DNA of 64,000 nucleotides from Schaalia sp. ZJ405 (GTDB lineage: Bacteria; Actinomycetota; Actinomycetes; Actinomycetales; Actinomycetaceae), in NCBI RefSeq assembly GCF_011038885.2, contig NZ_CP064952.1, positions 1-64,000 on the forward strand. Reading direction: 5' to 3'. The translations under genes and the position numbers were made by a program. The notes under the pieces are model-generated. The model saw only the letters and a program-made list of their open reading frames with translations, searched no databases and was not told the DNA's origin. Numbering within the stretch: position 1 is the stretch's first letter; each line of letters opens with the position of its first letter. Of the stretch, positions 38,712 to 47,912 are shown one piece after another.

Positions 38712-39002
38712 TCAGTGAGCGTCGGGGCGCAGGAGCTTCGTCCGCAGGATGGTCTCATCAAGACCCATGCGGCGGTTGATTTCCAGCGCGTGCTCGGGAG
38801 TCGTGGTCATGTTAATGACGACGTAGATGCCCTCGGAACGCTTGAGAATGTCGTAGGCAAGACGACGCTTACCCCAGACGTCAATGTTCTCAACGGAGCC
38901 ACCGTCGGCCTTTGCGGCCTCAAGGTACTTCTCCATCGTGGGGGCGACGGTGCGCTCGTCGATCGAAGGATCGAGGATCACCATCAGTTCGTATTTACGC
39001 AC
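38712..39002 (-). CDS. rpsF: Ribosomal protein bS6
   Basis: Small-subunit protein S6, 96 residues, starting MRKYELMVILDP. The GTG at 39002 is preferred to an in-frame GTG at 39014 because that upstream codon overlaps the AGGAGG site. S6 partners with S18 on the 30S platform, and its gene heads this operon. Confidence 0.96.
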   Translation of the reverse strand: MRKYELMVILDPSIDERTVAPTMEKYLEAAKADGGSVENIDVWGKRRLAYDILKRSEGIYVVINMTTTPEHALEINRRMGLDETILRTKLLRPDAH

Positions 39003-39219
39003 GTTAATACCCACCTCCTATGGTCTTTGCGGTCACGGACGGTCCGTGACAGGAGGGTGATGCGTTGGAGATCCACGTGGATCCCCGTGGAATTCTTTGC
39101 CGGGTGGCGAAGAATATCCGACTATCTACTGTAGCGATTTCGGCGAGCTGGCGCTAGGGGCTGCACCGAGGTGTGAACCACGTTGCCCTCGTGTCCGGCG
39201 GCTTGTTCTCCCCGTGGTT

Positions 39220-40635
39220 TTATTGGCGAGGACGAGCGCGCGGAACGACCGCGCGCGGTGACCACCATGTGAGGTAGGCGTAGGTCAGGGCACGCAACCC
39301 CATGTAGCCGCCGGAATAGGTCAACCACAGAACGCTAAGGGCAATGGCATCGGTCGATGAGTCAGCGGAGAACGCGCCGTATTGGGCCCAGAGCATCGGG
39401 GCGTAGAGGGCCAGGGAGATGATGCACGCGACGGCGAGAGATCCGCCTTTGTCGGCTCCGAAAAGGGCACCTTCGATGACGTAGGTCAGGGCGGCAATCG
39501 GCATGAAGGCTCCGGCAATGAGGAGGATCCGCGTCGTGAGTTCGTGCAGGCGAGGGTCGGTTCCGAAGGCGTAGGGGAGGATGGGGGAGAGGACGAGGAA
39601 TACGGCTCCGAGGACGAGTCCCGCACCGAGAGCCCACGTGAGGAGGTTTCGCATGAGCGGACGGATTCCCTCGGTGTCGTGGGCGCCGATGGCGTAGCCG
39701 ATGAGTGATTGGGCAGCAACGGCGATGGCGTCGAGGACGAATGCGGCGAAAGTCCATACGGTCCACACGACCTGATGGCTGGCCAGGGCGGTCACGGAGA
39801 TGTGGGCGGCAACTGTGAGGTTCGCCAGAAGCGCGAGGCGCAGCGCGATGGTCCGCAAGAAGAGGGGTGTGCCTTGACGCGCGGTGCCCCACACCCCTGA
39901 GAGGGAGGGAGCCCAGCTCACCGAGTGTTTGTGAGCGCCGGAAATGACGATGAAGCCTAACCACAGCGCCATGAGTGTCTGCGTCAGGGCCGTTCCTGCT
40001 CCCGAGCCTGCGACTCCCATCCGTAGGCCGTAAATGAAGAAGGCGTTTGCGCCGACGTTGAAGAGAGCCCCGAGGCTGGCAACGATGAGCGGCGTCATGG
40101 TGTTCTGGAGGCCGCGCAGCGTCCCTGTGGCAGCGTAGACGATGAGCATCCCGATGAGTCCGGGTGCGCTCCATCGCAGGTATGCCGTTGCGTGAGGGAG
40201 GGTCTGTTCGCTTGCCCCGAGGACCGAAAGGATCGGTTCAGCCCCCAGTGTGAGGACCAGCATCAACGCAATACCGAGGCTTCCGGCGAGCCAGAGCGCG
40301 TGAACTCCGGACTGGAAGGCACGGTCGACTTTTCCCGCTCCGAGGGCCTGACTGGCCATTGTTGTTGTGGAGAAGAGGAGGAAGACGAAGAGTCCGACGA
40401 TGGTTTGGAGGACTGTGGAGGCCAGGCCGAGGCCGGCTAATTCGACGGTTCCGAGATGTCCAACCATCGCCGAGTCGATGACGGTGAAGAGAGGTTCTGC
40501 AACGAGGGCTCCCAGGGATGGGAGGGCGAGGGCGAGGATCTGGCGGTTCACTGAGCGGCGAGGCTCTAATGCTTCCTCGGGTGAAGATTGGAGGACAGGT
40601 TGAGGGTCTTGTGGTGACTGGTCTGTGTTGTCCAT
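39220..40635 (-). CDS. MATE-family multidrug/Na+ efflux transporter
   Basis: A 471-residue membrane protein with 12 hydrophobic segments and the MATE/DinF pattern (SLGALVAEPLFTVIDSAMVGHLGT near 42-65, then GLFVFLLFSTTTMASQALGAG). It exports cationic drugs or metabolites using an ion gradient; the substrate cannot be told. The start follows GAGGGAG. The promoter region overlaps the DnaA-box cluster at 40654-40829. The last codons (R-A-R-P-R-Q) are a copy of the dispersed motif. Confidence 0.9.
   Translation of the reverse strand: MDNTDQSPQDPQPVLQSSPEEALEPRRSVNRQILALALPSLGALVAEPLFTVIDSAMVGHLGTVELAGLGLASTVLQTIVGLFVFLLFSTTTMASQALGAGKVDRAFQSGVHALWLAGSLGIALMLVLTLGAEPILSVLGASEQTLPHATAYLRWSAPGLIGMLIVYAATGTLRGLQNTMTPLIVASLGALFNVGANAFFIYGLRMGVAGSGAGTALTQTLMALWLGFIVISGAHKHSVSWAPSLSGVWGTARQGTPLFLRTIALRLALLANLTVAAHISVTALASHQVVWTVWTFAAFVLDAIAVAAQSLIGYAIGAHDTEGIRPLMRNLLTWALGAGLVLGAVFLVLSPILPYAFGTDPRLHELTTRILLIAGAFMPIAALTYVIEGALFGADKGGSLAVACIISLALYAPMLWAQYGAFSADSSTDAIALSVLWLTYSGGYMGLRALTYAYLTWWSPRAVVPRARPRQ
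39222..39241 (+). repeat. Dispersed motif copy at the end of the MATE gene
   Basis: ATTGGCGAGGACGAGCGCGC overlaps the gene's stop codon and final five codons (R-P-R-Q-stop); it differs at GACG>GGCG. Confidence 0.5.
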
Positions 40636-40653
40636 TCAACTCCCTCGAAAAAG

Positions 40654-40829
40654 TTATCCACAATCTGTGCACAGATCTGTGGACAACTTCCGTTCGCCTG
40701 GGAAAGCCGTATCGTGGAATTTTGAGTACGCGTCGCGACGGTGGGTTAATCCACAGGACATGCATTCTATCCACAAAGCATGTGGACGACGCGCCGAGAT
40801 TTCCACAGCCTATCCACAGCTTATCCACT
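40654..40829. promoter_or_regulatory. DnaA-box cluster between MATE gene and dnaB
   Basis: About eight DnaA-box-like 9-mers in 176 bp: perfect TTATCCACA at 40654-40662, TTGTCCACA (reverse) at 40678-40686, TAATCCACA at 40747-40755, CTATCCACA at 40767-40775 and 40810-40818, TCGTCCACA (reverse) at 40781-40789, ATTTCCACA at 40799-40807 and TTATCCACT at 40821-40829. Density is similar to oriC. It precedes dnaB and the MATE start in opposite directions. Confidence 0.75.
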
Positions 40830-40879
40830 TCGAGTTCACATTGAAGGTTCGGGATCTGTGTATATCTCGCGATACCCTC

Positions 40880-40888
40880 TGCTATATA
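40880..40888 (+). promoter_or_regulatory. Candidate dnaB extended -10 promoter
   Basis: TGC-TATATA lies 50 bp downstream of the DnaA boxes and about 190 bp before dnaB; no clear -35. Confidence 0.35.
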
Positions 40889-41016
40889 CGTACGATCGTG
40901 TCACGGCATTCGACTGACTCAGTCAAGGTCTCAATGCCGAGGCGATAGGCGTAAAAACACCCGATCCAGCACAGAGCGGACGATGAGTCCGCGGCGGTGA
41001 AGAAATACATGAGAGG

Positions 41017-41034
41017 GCGGCCTCGTCCTCGTCA
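41017..41034 (-). repeat. Dispersed motif copy upstream of dnaB
   Basis: GTGACGAGGACGAGGCCGCC on the minus strand, non-coding, 43 bp before the dnaB start. Confidence 0.6.
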
Positions 41035-41076
41035 CTGTGGATTGGAACCTGACGGACAGCGCAAGCGGAGGAATAC

Positions 41077-42423
41077 ATGGCGGATGACTTTGACCGCACT
41101 CCACCCCAGGACGTGGAAGCGGAAATGTCCGTCCTGGGATCGATGATGCTCACCGCAGGTGCGATCTCCGCCGTTACCGAAATTCTCCGCGGCTCTGACT
41201 TTTACCTGCCCAATCACGAACTGATCTTCGATGCGATTATTGCGCTCAACGATCGGGCTGAACCGGCTGATGCCATCACCGTTGCGTCCGAACTCAAAAA
41301 GGACGGAGCCCTCTCCCGGGTGGGTGGCGCCGCCTATCTCCACACACTGATCTCGTCGGTCCCCACCGCAGCGAACGCCGGATATCATGCGAAAATCGTG
41401 CGCGAACGCGCGATTATGCGCCGGCTTGTGACCGCGGGAACCCGCGTCGTTCAGCTGGGATACGCCGAAAGCGGCAGCGATGTCGACGAAATCGTTGACC
41501 AGGCGCAGGCCGAGATCTACGCGGTGTCCGACGGCCGCAAATCCGAGGACTACGTCGCGATGAAGACCATGTCCGAGGACGTGTTGGTTGCCCTCGAAGA
41601 CATTGAAAAGAACCAGGGGAAACTTCAGGGCGTCCCCACGGGTTTCACCGACCTCGACCAGCTCACCCAGGGACTTCACGGCGGTCAGATGATCATCGTT
41701 GCCGCCCGTCCCGCGATGGGCAAATCAACGCTTGCCCTGGACTTCTGCCGCTCAGCGTCAATCAAACATGGCATCACGTCGCTGATCTTCTCGCTGGAAA
41801 TGAGTCAGCAGGAAATCGCCATGCGTATGCTGTCGGCCGAATCTGGGGTGCGGCTGTCGAAGATGCAAGCCGGCAAAATGACGGACATGGATTGGCGAAA
41901 GGTTGCGGAAACAACCTCGCGAATCTCCGAGGCGCCGCTGTACGTTGACGACTCGGCGAATATGACGATCTCGGAGATCCGCGCGAAGTGCCGCCGACTC
42001 AAACAGGAAGAAAACCTCGGGCTCATTGTTATTGACTACCTTCAGCTGATGACCTCAGGACACCAGGTCGAATCGCGTCAGCAGGAGGTGTCTGCAATGT
42101 CGCGTAACCTCAAGCTCCTGGCCAAAGACATTGACGTTCCCGTTGTCGCGGTTGCTCAGCTCAACCGAAATTCGGAGTCTCGAAACGACAGAAAACCGAT
42201 GATGTCCGATCTGCGTGAATCCGGCTCCCTTGAACAGGACGCCGACATCATCATGCTGCTGCACCGCCCCGACTACTACAACAAGGAAGATCGCCCCGGT
42301 GAGGCCGACATTATTGTGGCGAAGCACCGTAATGGCGCAACCGCAACAATCACCGCGCTCTTCCAAGGCGATATGGCACGCTTCGTCAATTTCGCTGGTA
42401 GCCGTGAACCCGACATGGAGTAG
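41077..42423 (+). CDS. dnaB: Replicative DNA helicase
   Basis: Hexameric helicase that unwinds DNA ahead of the fork; 448 residues. N-terminal DnaG-contact domain (QDVEAEMSVLGSMM) and RecA-like C-terminal domain with Walker A ARPAMGKST near 210, Walker B LIVIDYLQLM near 310, and the arginine-finger region LRESGSLEQDADIIM near 375. No intein, unlike some mycobacterial dnaB genes. It is separated from rplI here by the MATE gene and the DnaA-box cluster. Confidence 0.97.
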   Translation: MADDFDRTPPQDVEAEMSVLGSMMLTAGAISAVTEILRGSDFYLPNHELIFDAIIALNDRAEPADAITVASELKKDGALSRVGGAAYLHTLISSVPTAANAGYHAKIVRERAIMRRLVTAGTRVVQLGYAESGSDVDEIVDQAQAEIYAVSDGRKSEDYVAMKTMSEDVLVALEDIEKNQGKLQGVPTGFTDLDQLTQGLHGGQMIIVAARPAMGKSTLALDFCRSASIKHGITSLIFSLEMSQQEIAMRMLSAESGVRLSKMQAGKMTDMDWRKVAETTSRISEAPLYVDDSANMTISEIRAKCRRLKQEENLGLIVIDYLQLMTSGHQVESRQQEVSAMSRNLKLLAKDIDVPVVAVAQLNRNSESRNDRKPMMSDLRESGSLEQDADIIMLLHRPDYYNKEDRPGEADIIVAKHRNGATATITALFQGDMARFVNFAGSREPDME

Positions 42424-42458
42424 GGGAGCGTCCCGGGCAACAGACCACCGATGGCGGC

Positions 42459-43505
42459 CTACGCGGCGTGTCGCCGCAGGTGCTTTTGACGTGTCGCGGT
42501 GATGACCATATCCGTTGTGAGGAATGCCAGAGCCACCCAGACAACACCTGTTGCGATCCAGCGTGTGAGTTCCATGTGTTCATGAAAAAGCAGGACACCG
42601 ATGAGTAACTGCACCACGGGTGACAGGTATTGAATAAAACCGATCATCCCCAGCGAAATCCCGCGGGCAGCGGAGGCGAACATGATCAGCGGGATCATCG
42701 TGATGCAGCCAGCTCCCACGAGCAACGCGAGGTGAGCGACCGGATGGATCTGCGCTTGCCCGGAGGCCGACTGCGCAGCAAGAACATGGAACGACGTCGA
42801 CCTCGTTGATGCGAGATACCCGTAATAGGCTAAAAGAAACGGCGTGACCGCAGCGGTTTCCACGGCCATCCCCGCGAGCGGGTCAACCCTGGGTGCAACG
42901 TCCTTCTTCACCAGCGAGTAGAAGCCGAACGACAGCGCGAGCGTCAGCGACAGCCACGGCAGCCGACCCTGACCGACAATGAGGATCACCACGGCAACTG
43001 CCCCGAATCCCAACGCAACTTTTTGCAGGCGCGAAATCCGCTCACGCAGAACAATGAGAGACAAAGCAACCGTGATCAGCGGGTTAATAAAGTACCCGAT
43101 CGCTGCGTCAACGGTGTGTCCGGTAAGAACCGCATACACGTAGGTCGACCAGTTGACCACAATGAGCCCGCCCGCCAACGACAGTCGCCACAGGACGTGG
43201 TGATCCGTCAGCAACGCGCGAAGCACACGCAACCGCCGCGTGACAACCAGGGCGAATAAGCAAAAGACCAGCCCCCACAGCGCCCGGTGGACAATGACTT
43301 CGACGGCCCCGGCGGGTTCGAGCAGGGCAAAATACAGGGGGAAGAATCCCCAGATGACGTAGGTAGCGATTCCCAGTGCCAGCGCTCGCGGGTTATTTTC
43401 GGTATGCGGTGTGCCAGTTGTTGCGCGGGTGGTACCGGTGGACACTTGCGTATTCTGCGGGGTTTCGGGGGACGAGGACGACCCGGGGATATTCACATCT
43501 GACAC
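42459..43505 (-). CDS. rarD: RarD/EamA-type permease
   Basis: A 348-residue protein with about ten membrane helices after a polar 38-residue N-terminus, and the RarD family opening IATYVIWGFFPLYFALL followed by EVIVHRALWGLVFC. EamA transporters move small metabolites; RarD has been tied to chloramphenicol resistance, but the substrate is uncertain. Apparent GTG start with a weak ribosome-binding site. It converges on dnaB with a 35-bp gap. Confidence 0.88.
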   Translation of the reverse strand: MSDVNIPGSSSSPETPQNTQVSTGTTRATTGTPHTENNPRALALGIATYVIWGFFPLYFALLEPAGAVEVIVHRALWGLVFCLFALVVTRRLRVLRALLTDHHVLWRLSLAGGLIVVNWSTYVYAVLTGHTVDAAIGYFINPLITVALSLIVLRERISRLQKVALGFGAVAVVILIVGQGRLPWLSLTLALSFGFYSLVKKDVAPRVDPLAGMAVETAAVTPFLLAYYGYLASTRSTSFHVLAAQSASGQAQIHPVAHLALLVGAGCITMIPLIMFASAARGISLGMIGFIQYLSPVVQLLIGVLLFHEHMELTRWIATGVVWVALAFLTTDMVITATRQKHLRRHAA

Positions 43506-43567
43506 ATGGTCGAGGATATTCCAGGACCTGCGTTTCGCATGTCGATCCTTGGGGAATGAGACGAAAG

Positions 43568-43588
43568 GCGGCCTCGTCCTCGTTAATG
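43568..43588 (-). repeat. Dispersed motif copy upstream of RarD gene
   Basis: ATTAACGAGGACGAGGCCGC on the minus strand, non-coding, 63 bp upstream of the RarD start. Confidence 0.6.
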
Positions 43589-43739
43589 AAAACCCAATGA
43601 AAAAGTGCGGTGTGCTGCGAGGGGAGGTACCGAATAACTTTGGGCTGAGGGGAGTTCCGTGATGAAGCTCGCGTAGGGAGGCAAGCGTATGAGGTGCTTT
43701 CTGACTAAACTGTCATATTGCTTGTTACGTTGAAAATAC

Positions 43740-43835
43740 GCGGCACAGCGTGCGATGCCGCGATACTTCTCGCTCGCGATCATGCCGTCGGCTAGGACGA
43801 CGCACACTGCCGGCTACTCAGCGGTGATCGCGAGC
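43740..43835 (+). ncRNA. Structured leader upstream of the ABC exporter
   Basis: Within the 380-bp gap before the exporter there is a hairpin (GCGGCA at 43740-43745 with TGCCGC at 43756-43761). It is followed by perfect 11-base inverted arms, GCTCGCGATCA at 43772-43782 and TGATCGCGAGC at 43825-43835, enclosing 42 bases. The second arm ends about 54 bp before the start codon. It looks like a folded 5' leader, possibly ligand-responsive; I recognise no known riboswitch class. Confidence 0.4.
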
Positions 43836-43888
43836 CCTCCCGAGAAGAATCCGTGCTATTGACGCTCAACACATTGATGGAGACCCCC

Positions 43889-45622
43889 GTGCTTATTCGC
43901 GTCCTGAGGACCTACGTGCGCCCCTATTGGGGGTTCATCGTGGCCGTCCTCGTTCTGCAATTTATTGCCACGATGACGTCGCTGTACCTGCCGACGCTCA
44001 ACGCGGACATCATCGACAACGGCGTGGCCAAGGGAGATACCGCATACATCTGGCGTGTCGGCGGATTCATGCTCGCGGTGTCCGTTCTTCAAGGGGTTTC
44101 CTCGATTGCCGCAACATGGTGCGCAGCTCGCGCAGCTATGGGAACCGGGCGTGACCTCAGAGCTGCGATCTTCCGCACGGTCAGTTCATTCTCGGAAAAG
44201 GAAGTGTCAACTTTCGGGTCCGGATCCCTCATCACCCGGTCAACGAATGACGTGCAGCAGGTTCAGATGCTCGTCATGATGGGGTGCACCATGCTCGTCT
44301 CCGCGCCGATGATGGCGATCGGTGGCATCATCATGGCCCTGACGAAAGCCCCCAGCCTGTCGTGGCTTATCGGTGTGTCCGTGCCGTTCCTGCTTGTCGC
44401 TGTCGCGATTATTGTCTGGCGAATGGTCCCGCTGTTTCGTAGCTACCAGGACACGCTCGACGGAATTAACCGTGTTCTGCGTGAACAACTCACCGGCATC
44501 CGGGTGATCCGCGCTTTTGTTCGCGAAGATGCCGAACGGGAACGGTTCGGGCATGCAAATGACGCGATCACGCGGATCGGTGAACGGGTGGGGCAGCTCT
44601 TCGTTCTTCTGTTCCCCCTGGTCATGCTTGTTCTTGACGTGACGATCGTCGGTGTCATCTGGTTTGGAGGGCACGCGGTCAACGAAGGAAACACCGAGGT
44701 TGGAACGCTCATCGCGTTCATGTCCTACCTTATGCAGATCCTCATGGGGATCGTCATGGCGTCGTTCATGACGATCATGATTCCTCGTGCCGCCGTCTCA
44801 GCCGAACGTATCAACGAGGTTCTTGCAACTGAACCGTCCCTGGTGGCAAGCGATCATCCGGTCAGCGAATTTCCGCGTCCGGGAATGATCGAGTTCGACG
44901 GCGTCTCCTTCTCTTACCCGGGTGCGCAGGCCGACGTACTGTCCGAGATCAGCTTGAAGATCGCCCCGGGCACAACCACGGCGATTGTTGGGTCCACGGG
45001 ATCGGGAAAGACAACGATGATTTCGCTGATTGCACGCCTGATTGACTCAACAAAGGGTCGGGTTGTTGTCTCCGGTGTTGATGTCCGAGACGCCGAACCC
45101 GAGAGGCTGTGGGCACAGCTGGGATTTGTCCCGCAAAAACCCTTCCTCTTTGCGGGAACAGTTGCCTCTAATCTCCGCATCGGAAAGGAAGATGCAACGG
45201 ATGATGAACTCTGGGAGGCCTTGCGTATCGCGCAGGCTGAGGAGTTCGTGCGTGACATGGATGGAGGGCTCGATGCTCCCATCGCCCAGGGAGGCACGAA
45301 TGTCTCGGGTGGTCAGCGCCAGCGCCTATCCATTGCGCGAGCTCTCGTGCGCCGCCCACCCATTCTCCTCTTTGACGATTCCTTCTCAGCCTTGGATGTT
45401 GCGACCGACGCGCGTCTGCGTCAGGCTCTTGGCCCAGCCACTGAGGGAATCACCAAGGTGATTGTTGCTCAGCGTGTGTCCTCGGTGACCGATGCTGATC
45501 AGATTCTTGTACTGGATTCAGGGCGTCTAGCGGGTTGCGGAACCCACGAGGAGCTGGTGGGCTCCAACTCGGTGTATCGCGAAATTGTGACGTCCCAGCT
45601 GGGAGCCCAGGAGATTCAATGA
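43889..45622 (+). CDS. Heterodimeric ABC exporter, subunit 1 (degenerate site)
   Basis: A 577-residue half-transporter: six helices (about 1-310), then an ATPase domain with Walker A GSTGSGKT near 368 and signature VSGGQ near 471. Walker B reads LLFDD, Asp replacing the catalytic Glu, and the H-loop His is Gln (VAQRVSS), so this subunit's own site should be catalytically weak. GTG at 43889 is chosen because GGAG lies just upstream and gives MLIRVLRTYVRPYWGF, typical of the family. Overlaps the next gene by four bases. Confidence 0.9.
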   Translation: MLIRVLRTYVRPYWGFIVAVLVLQFIATMTSLYLPTLNADIIDNGVAKGDTAYIWRVGGFMLAVSVLQGVSSIAATWCAARAAMGTGRDLRAAIFRTVSSFSEKEVSTFGSGSLITRSTNDVQQVQMLVMMGCTMLVSAPMMAIGGIIMALTKAPSLSWLIGVSVPFLLVAVAIIVWRMVPLFRSYQDTLDGINRVLREQLTGIRVIRAFVREDAERERFGHANDAITRIGERVGQLFVLLFPLVMLVLDVTIVGVIWFGGHAVNEGNTEVGTLIAFMSYLMQILMGIVMASFMTIMIPRAAVSAERINEVLATEPSLVASDHPVSEFPRPGMIEFDGVSFSYPGAQADVLSEISLKIAPGTTTAIVGSTGSGKTTMISLIARLIDSTKGRVVVSGVDVRDAEPERLWAQLGFVPQKPFLFAGTVASNLRIGKEDATDDELWEALRIAQAEEFVRDMDGGLDAPIAQGGTNVSGGQRQRLSIARALVRRPPILLFDDSFSALDVATDARLRQALGPATEGITKVIVAQRVSSVTDADQILVLDSGRLAGCGTHEELVGSNSVYREIVTSQLGAQEIQ

Positions 45623-47607
45623 GCGAGAAGAAACGTCGTCAAAACCAGCACGCGGTGACTGACGAGGACATTGCCCAGGCGTACGAGGCTCAGACGTCCT
45701 CGGGCAATAGTGGGTACCATGCACCGCCGCCTGGAAAACCGACCGAGTTCTGGCCCTCATTCCGTCGAATGGTTCGCCTCATCACCCGCTACAGAGTTGA
45801 GCTGTGCGTTGTCATTGTGTCCTCAATCGCCGGGGTTGTTCTCTCGGTTGCCGCTCCGAAAGTTCTTGGCCGCGCAACGAACCTCGTCTTCGAAGGGTAT
45901 ATTTCCTCGAAGATGCAGGGCGGAATAACAAAAGAGCATCTGATCGAAGGCCTCACGGCCTCGGGACAAACGGATATGGCGCGCGCCCTGTCCGCGATGG
46001 ATATCGTCCCGGGTCAGGGCATTGATTTCCAGGCGCTCGCGGTTGTCCTCGGTATCGTCCTCGCTCTCTACGTTGGGTCGGGGATTCTCAACTGGCTTCA
46101 GGGATTCCTCCTCAATCGGGTCACGGTGAAAGCCATGCGTGGGCTGCGCAGGGATGTTGAGGAGAAAATCCATCGTCTCCCCCTGTCATACTTCGACAAA
46201 ATGCAGCGCGGTGAGTTGCTGTCTCGCGTAACAAATGATGTCGACAACATGACGAACACTCTTCAGCAGTCCCTGTCGGGTGCGATCACGTCGATCCTGA
46301 CAATCTTTGGTGTGTTGGGAATGATGTTCTCGATTTCATGGAAGCTGGCGCTCATTGCGTTGGTGATGATCCCGCTGATGGGCGGGGTTATGGCTGTGGT
46401 GGGGTCACGCTCACAGAAAGCCTTTGTCCATCAGTGGGCGCGAACTGGGCGTCTGAATGTTCAGGTCGAAGAGTCTTTCTCAGGTCACGCCGTGGTTCGG
46501 ACTTTCGGGCGCACGGAAGCAGTCATGGAGAAGTTCGCTCAGCAGAACGAGGAGCTGTACGAATCCAGTCTTCGGGCCCAATTCCTTTCGGGAATCATGA
46601 TGCCGATCATGCGAGTCATCTCGAACCTCTCCTATGTTGCGATCGCTGTTGTCGGTGGCTACATGGTTGCTACCGGTTCGATGCGCCTAGGTGATGTTCA
46701 GGCGTTCATCCAGTACTCACAGCAGTTCTCGCAACCCATTGGCCAGCTCGGTGGCATGGTGACATCCGTTCAGTCGGGCACAGCCAGTGCTGAGCGTGTT
46801 TTTGAGTTGCTTGATGCCCAGGAGGAATCCTCTGACGAGGACGCGACCACGGTGCCTGACCCTTGCGGTCAGGGAGTCATTGAGATGCGCAACGTGCGGT
46901 TCTCGTATTCACCGGAGCGTGCGCTCATTAACGACCTTTCGTTAACGGTTCGTCCGGGTGAGACGGTGGCAATCGTTGGTCCGACGGGTGCTGGCAAGAC
47001 CACCTTGGTTAACCTCCTCATGCGCTTCTACGAGATCAACGGGGGAGCAATCCTTCTGGACGGTCGTGATACTGCGCAGATGACGCGTCGCGCGGTTCGT
47101 GAGCGCACGGGAATGGTGCTTCAAGATCCGTGGCTCTTTGGTGGGACGATCCGCGAGAACATTCGCTATGGTCGCCCGGGTGCTTCGGATGAGCAGGTGG
47201 AGGCTGCGGCAAAGGCTTGCTACGTTGACCACATTATTCGTTCGCTGCCCGATGGCTACGACACGATTCTTGACGAGGACGCAGCGAACGTTTCCGCAGG
47301 TGAACGTCAGCTTCTGACGATTGCTCGTGCATTTGTCGCCGACCCCGCTGTCCTGATCCTTGACGAGGCAACATCCTCGGTGGATACGCGCACAGAGTTG
47401 CTCGTCCAAAGAGCGATGAACGTCTTGCGTCAGGGACGCACGTCGTTTGTCATCGCCCACCGTTTGTCGACAATTCGAGACGCCGACATGATCCTCGTCA
47501 TGGAGCATGGGGACATTGTCGAGCAGGGGAGCCATGATGAGCTTCTTGCCGCAGGTGGGGCCTATGCCCGACTCCACGCGGCGCAATTCGCGGGCGTGCA
47601 GGAGTAG
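45619..47607 (+). CDS. Heterodimeric ABC exporter, subunit 2
   Basis: A 662-residue half-transporter with a hydrophilic N-terminal 45 residues, six helices, and an ATPase with Walker A GPTGAGKTT near 455, canonical Walker B LILDEATSSVD and H-loop IAHRLST. The signature is VSAGE rather than LSGGQ. Together with subunit 1 this gives one good site and one degenerate site, the normal pattern of heterodimeric multidrug or lipid exporters. ATG overlaps the stop of subunit 1 behind CAGGAG. Substrate unknown. Confidence 0.92.
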   Translation: MSEKKRRQNQHAVTDEDIAQAYEAQTSSGNSGYHAPPPGKPTEFWPSFRRMVRLITRYRVELCVVIVSSIAGVVLSVAAPKVLGRATNLVFEGYISSKMQGGITKEHLIEGLTASGQTDMARALSAMDIVPGQGIDFQALAVVLGIVLALYVGSGILNWLQGFLLNRVTVKAMRGLRRDVEEKIHRLPLSYFDKMQRGELLSRVTNDVDNMTNTLQQSLSGAITSILTIFGVLGMMFSISWKLALIALVMIPLMGGVMAVVGSRSQKAFVHQWARTGRLNVQVEESFSGHAVVRTFGRTEAVMEKFAQQNEELYESSLRAQFLSGIMMPIMRVISNLSYVAIAVVGGYMVATGSMRLGDVQAFIQYSQQFSQPIGQLGGMVTSVQSGTASAERVFELLDAQEESSDEDATTVPDPCGQGVIEMRNVRFSYSPERALINDLSLTVRPGETVAIVGPTGAGKTTLVNLLMRFYEINGGAILLDGRDTAQMTRRAVRERTGMVLQDPWLFGGTIRENIRYGRPGASDEQVEAAAKACYVDHIIRSLPDGYDTILDEDAANVSAGERQLLTIARAFVADPAVLILDEATSSVDTRTELLVQRAMNVLRQGRTSFVIAHRLSTIRDADMILVMEHGDIVEQGSHDELLAAGGAYARLHAAQFAGVQE

Positions 47608-47912
47608 GATAAGGTTCTTCCTTGTCTTTGGCTGATCGGGGAGTTATTCCTGTGGGGAGCCTCCCGGCTCTGTCATCTCAAACTGCTGTGTGAATGTGGG
47701 GAGTGTCTTCGGATCGGTGAATCTGTTGTTCCGATCGTGTGGGGGATATCTCTGATACTGTGGTCAGTTTTCCCTGCGACGCTTGTTAAACGGTCGGTTA
47801 AGATTTAACTGAAACATCACAGTGTGAATGGTGAAGCATATTCACCAGATGCGATTAAAGATGTCCACCCTATCCAATCAGACCGCCACGTAAGTGGAGA
47901 AAGGCCTGCCTG
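47608..47912. other. Non-coding region upstream of the surface-protein gene
   Basis: About 305 bp without a gene. A small hairpin (GGTGAA at 47830-47835 with TTCACC at 47841-47846) and an AT-rich stretch near 47785-47812 are visible. A promoter probably lies there, but no clear -35/-10 pair can be named. Confidence 0.4.

Noticed and set aside
47608..47912. Known riboswitch class upstream of the surface-protein gene
   Set aside because: Only one short hairpin is visible and no conserved riboswitch core that I can recognise.
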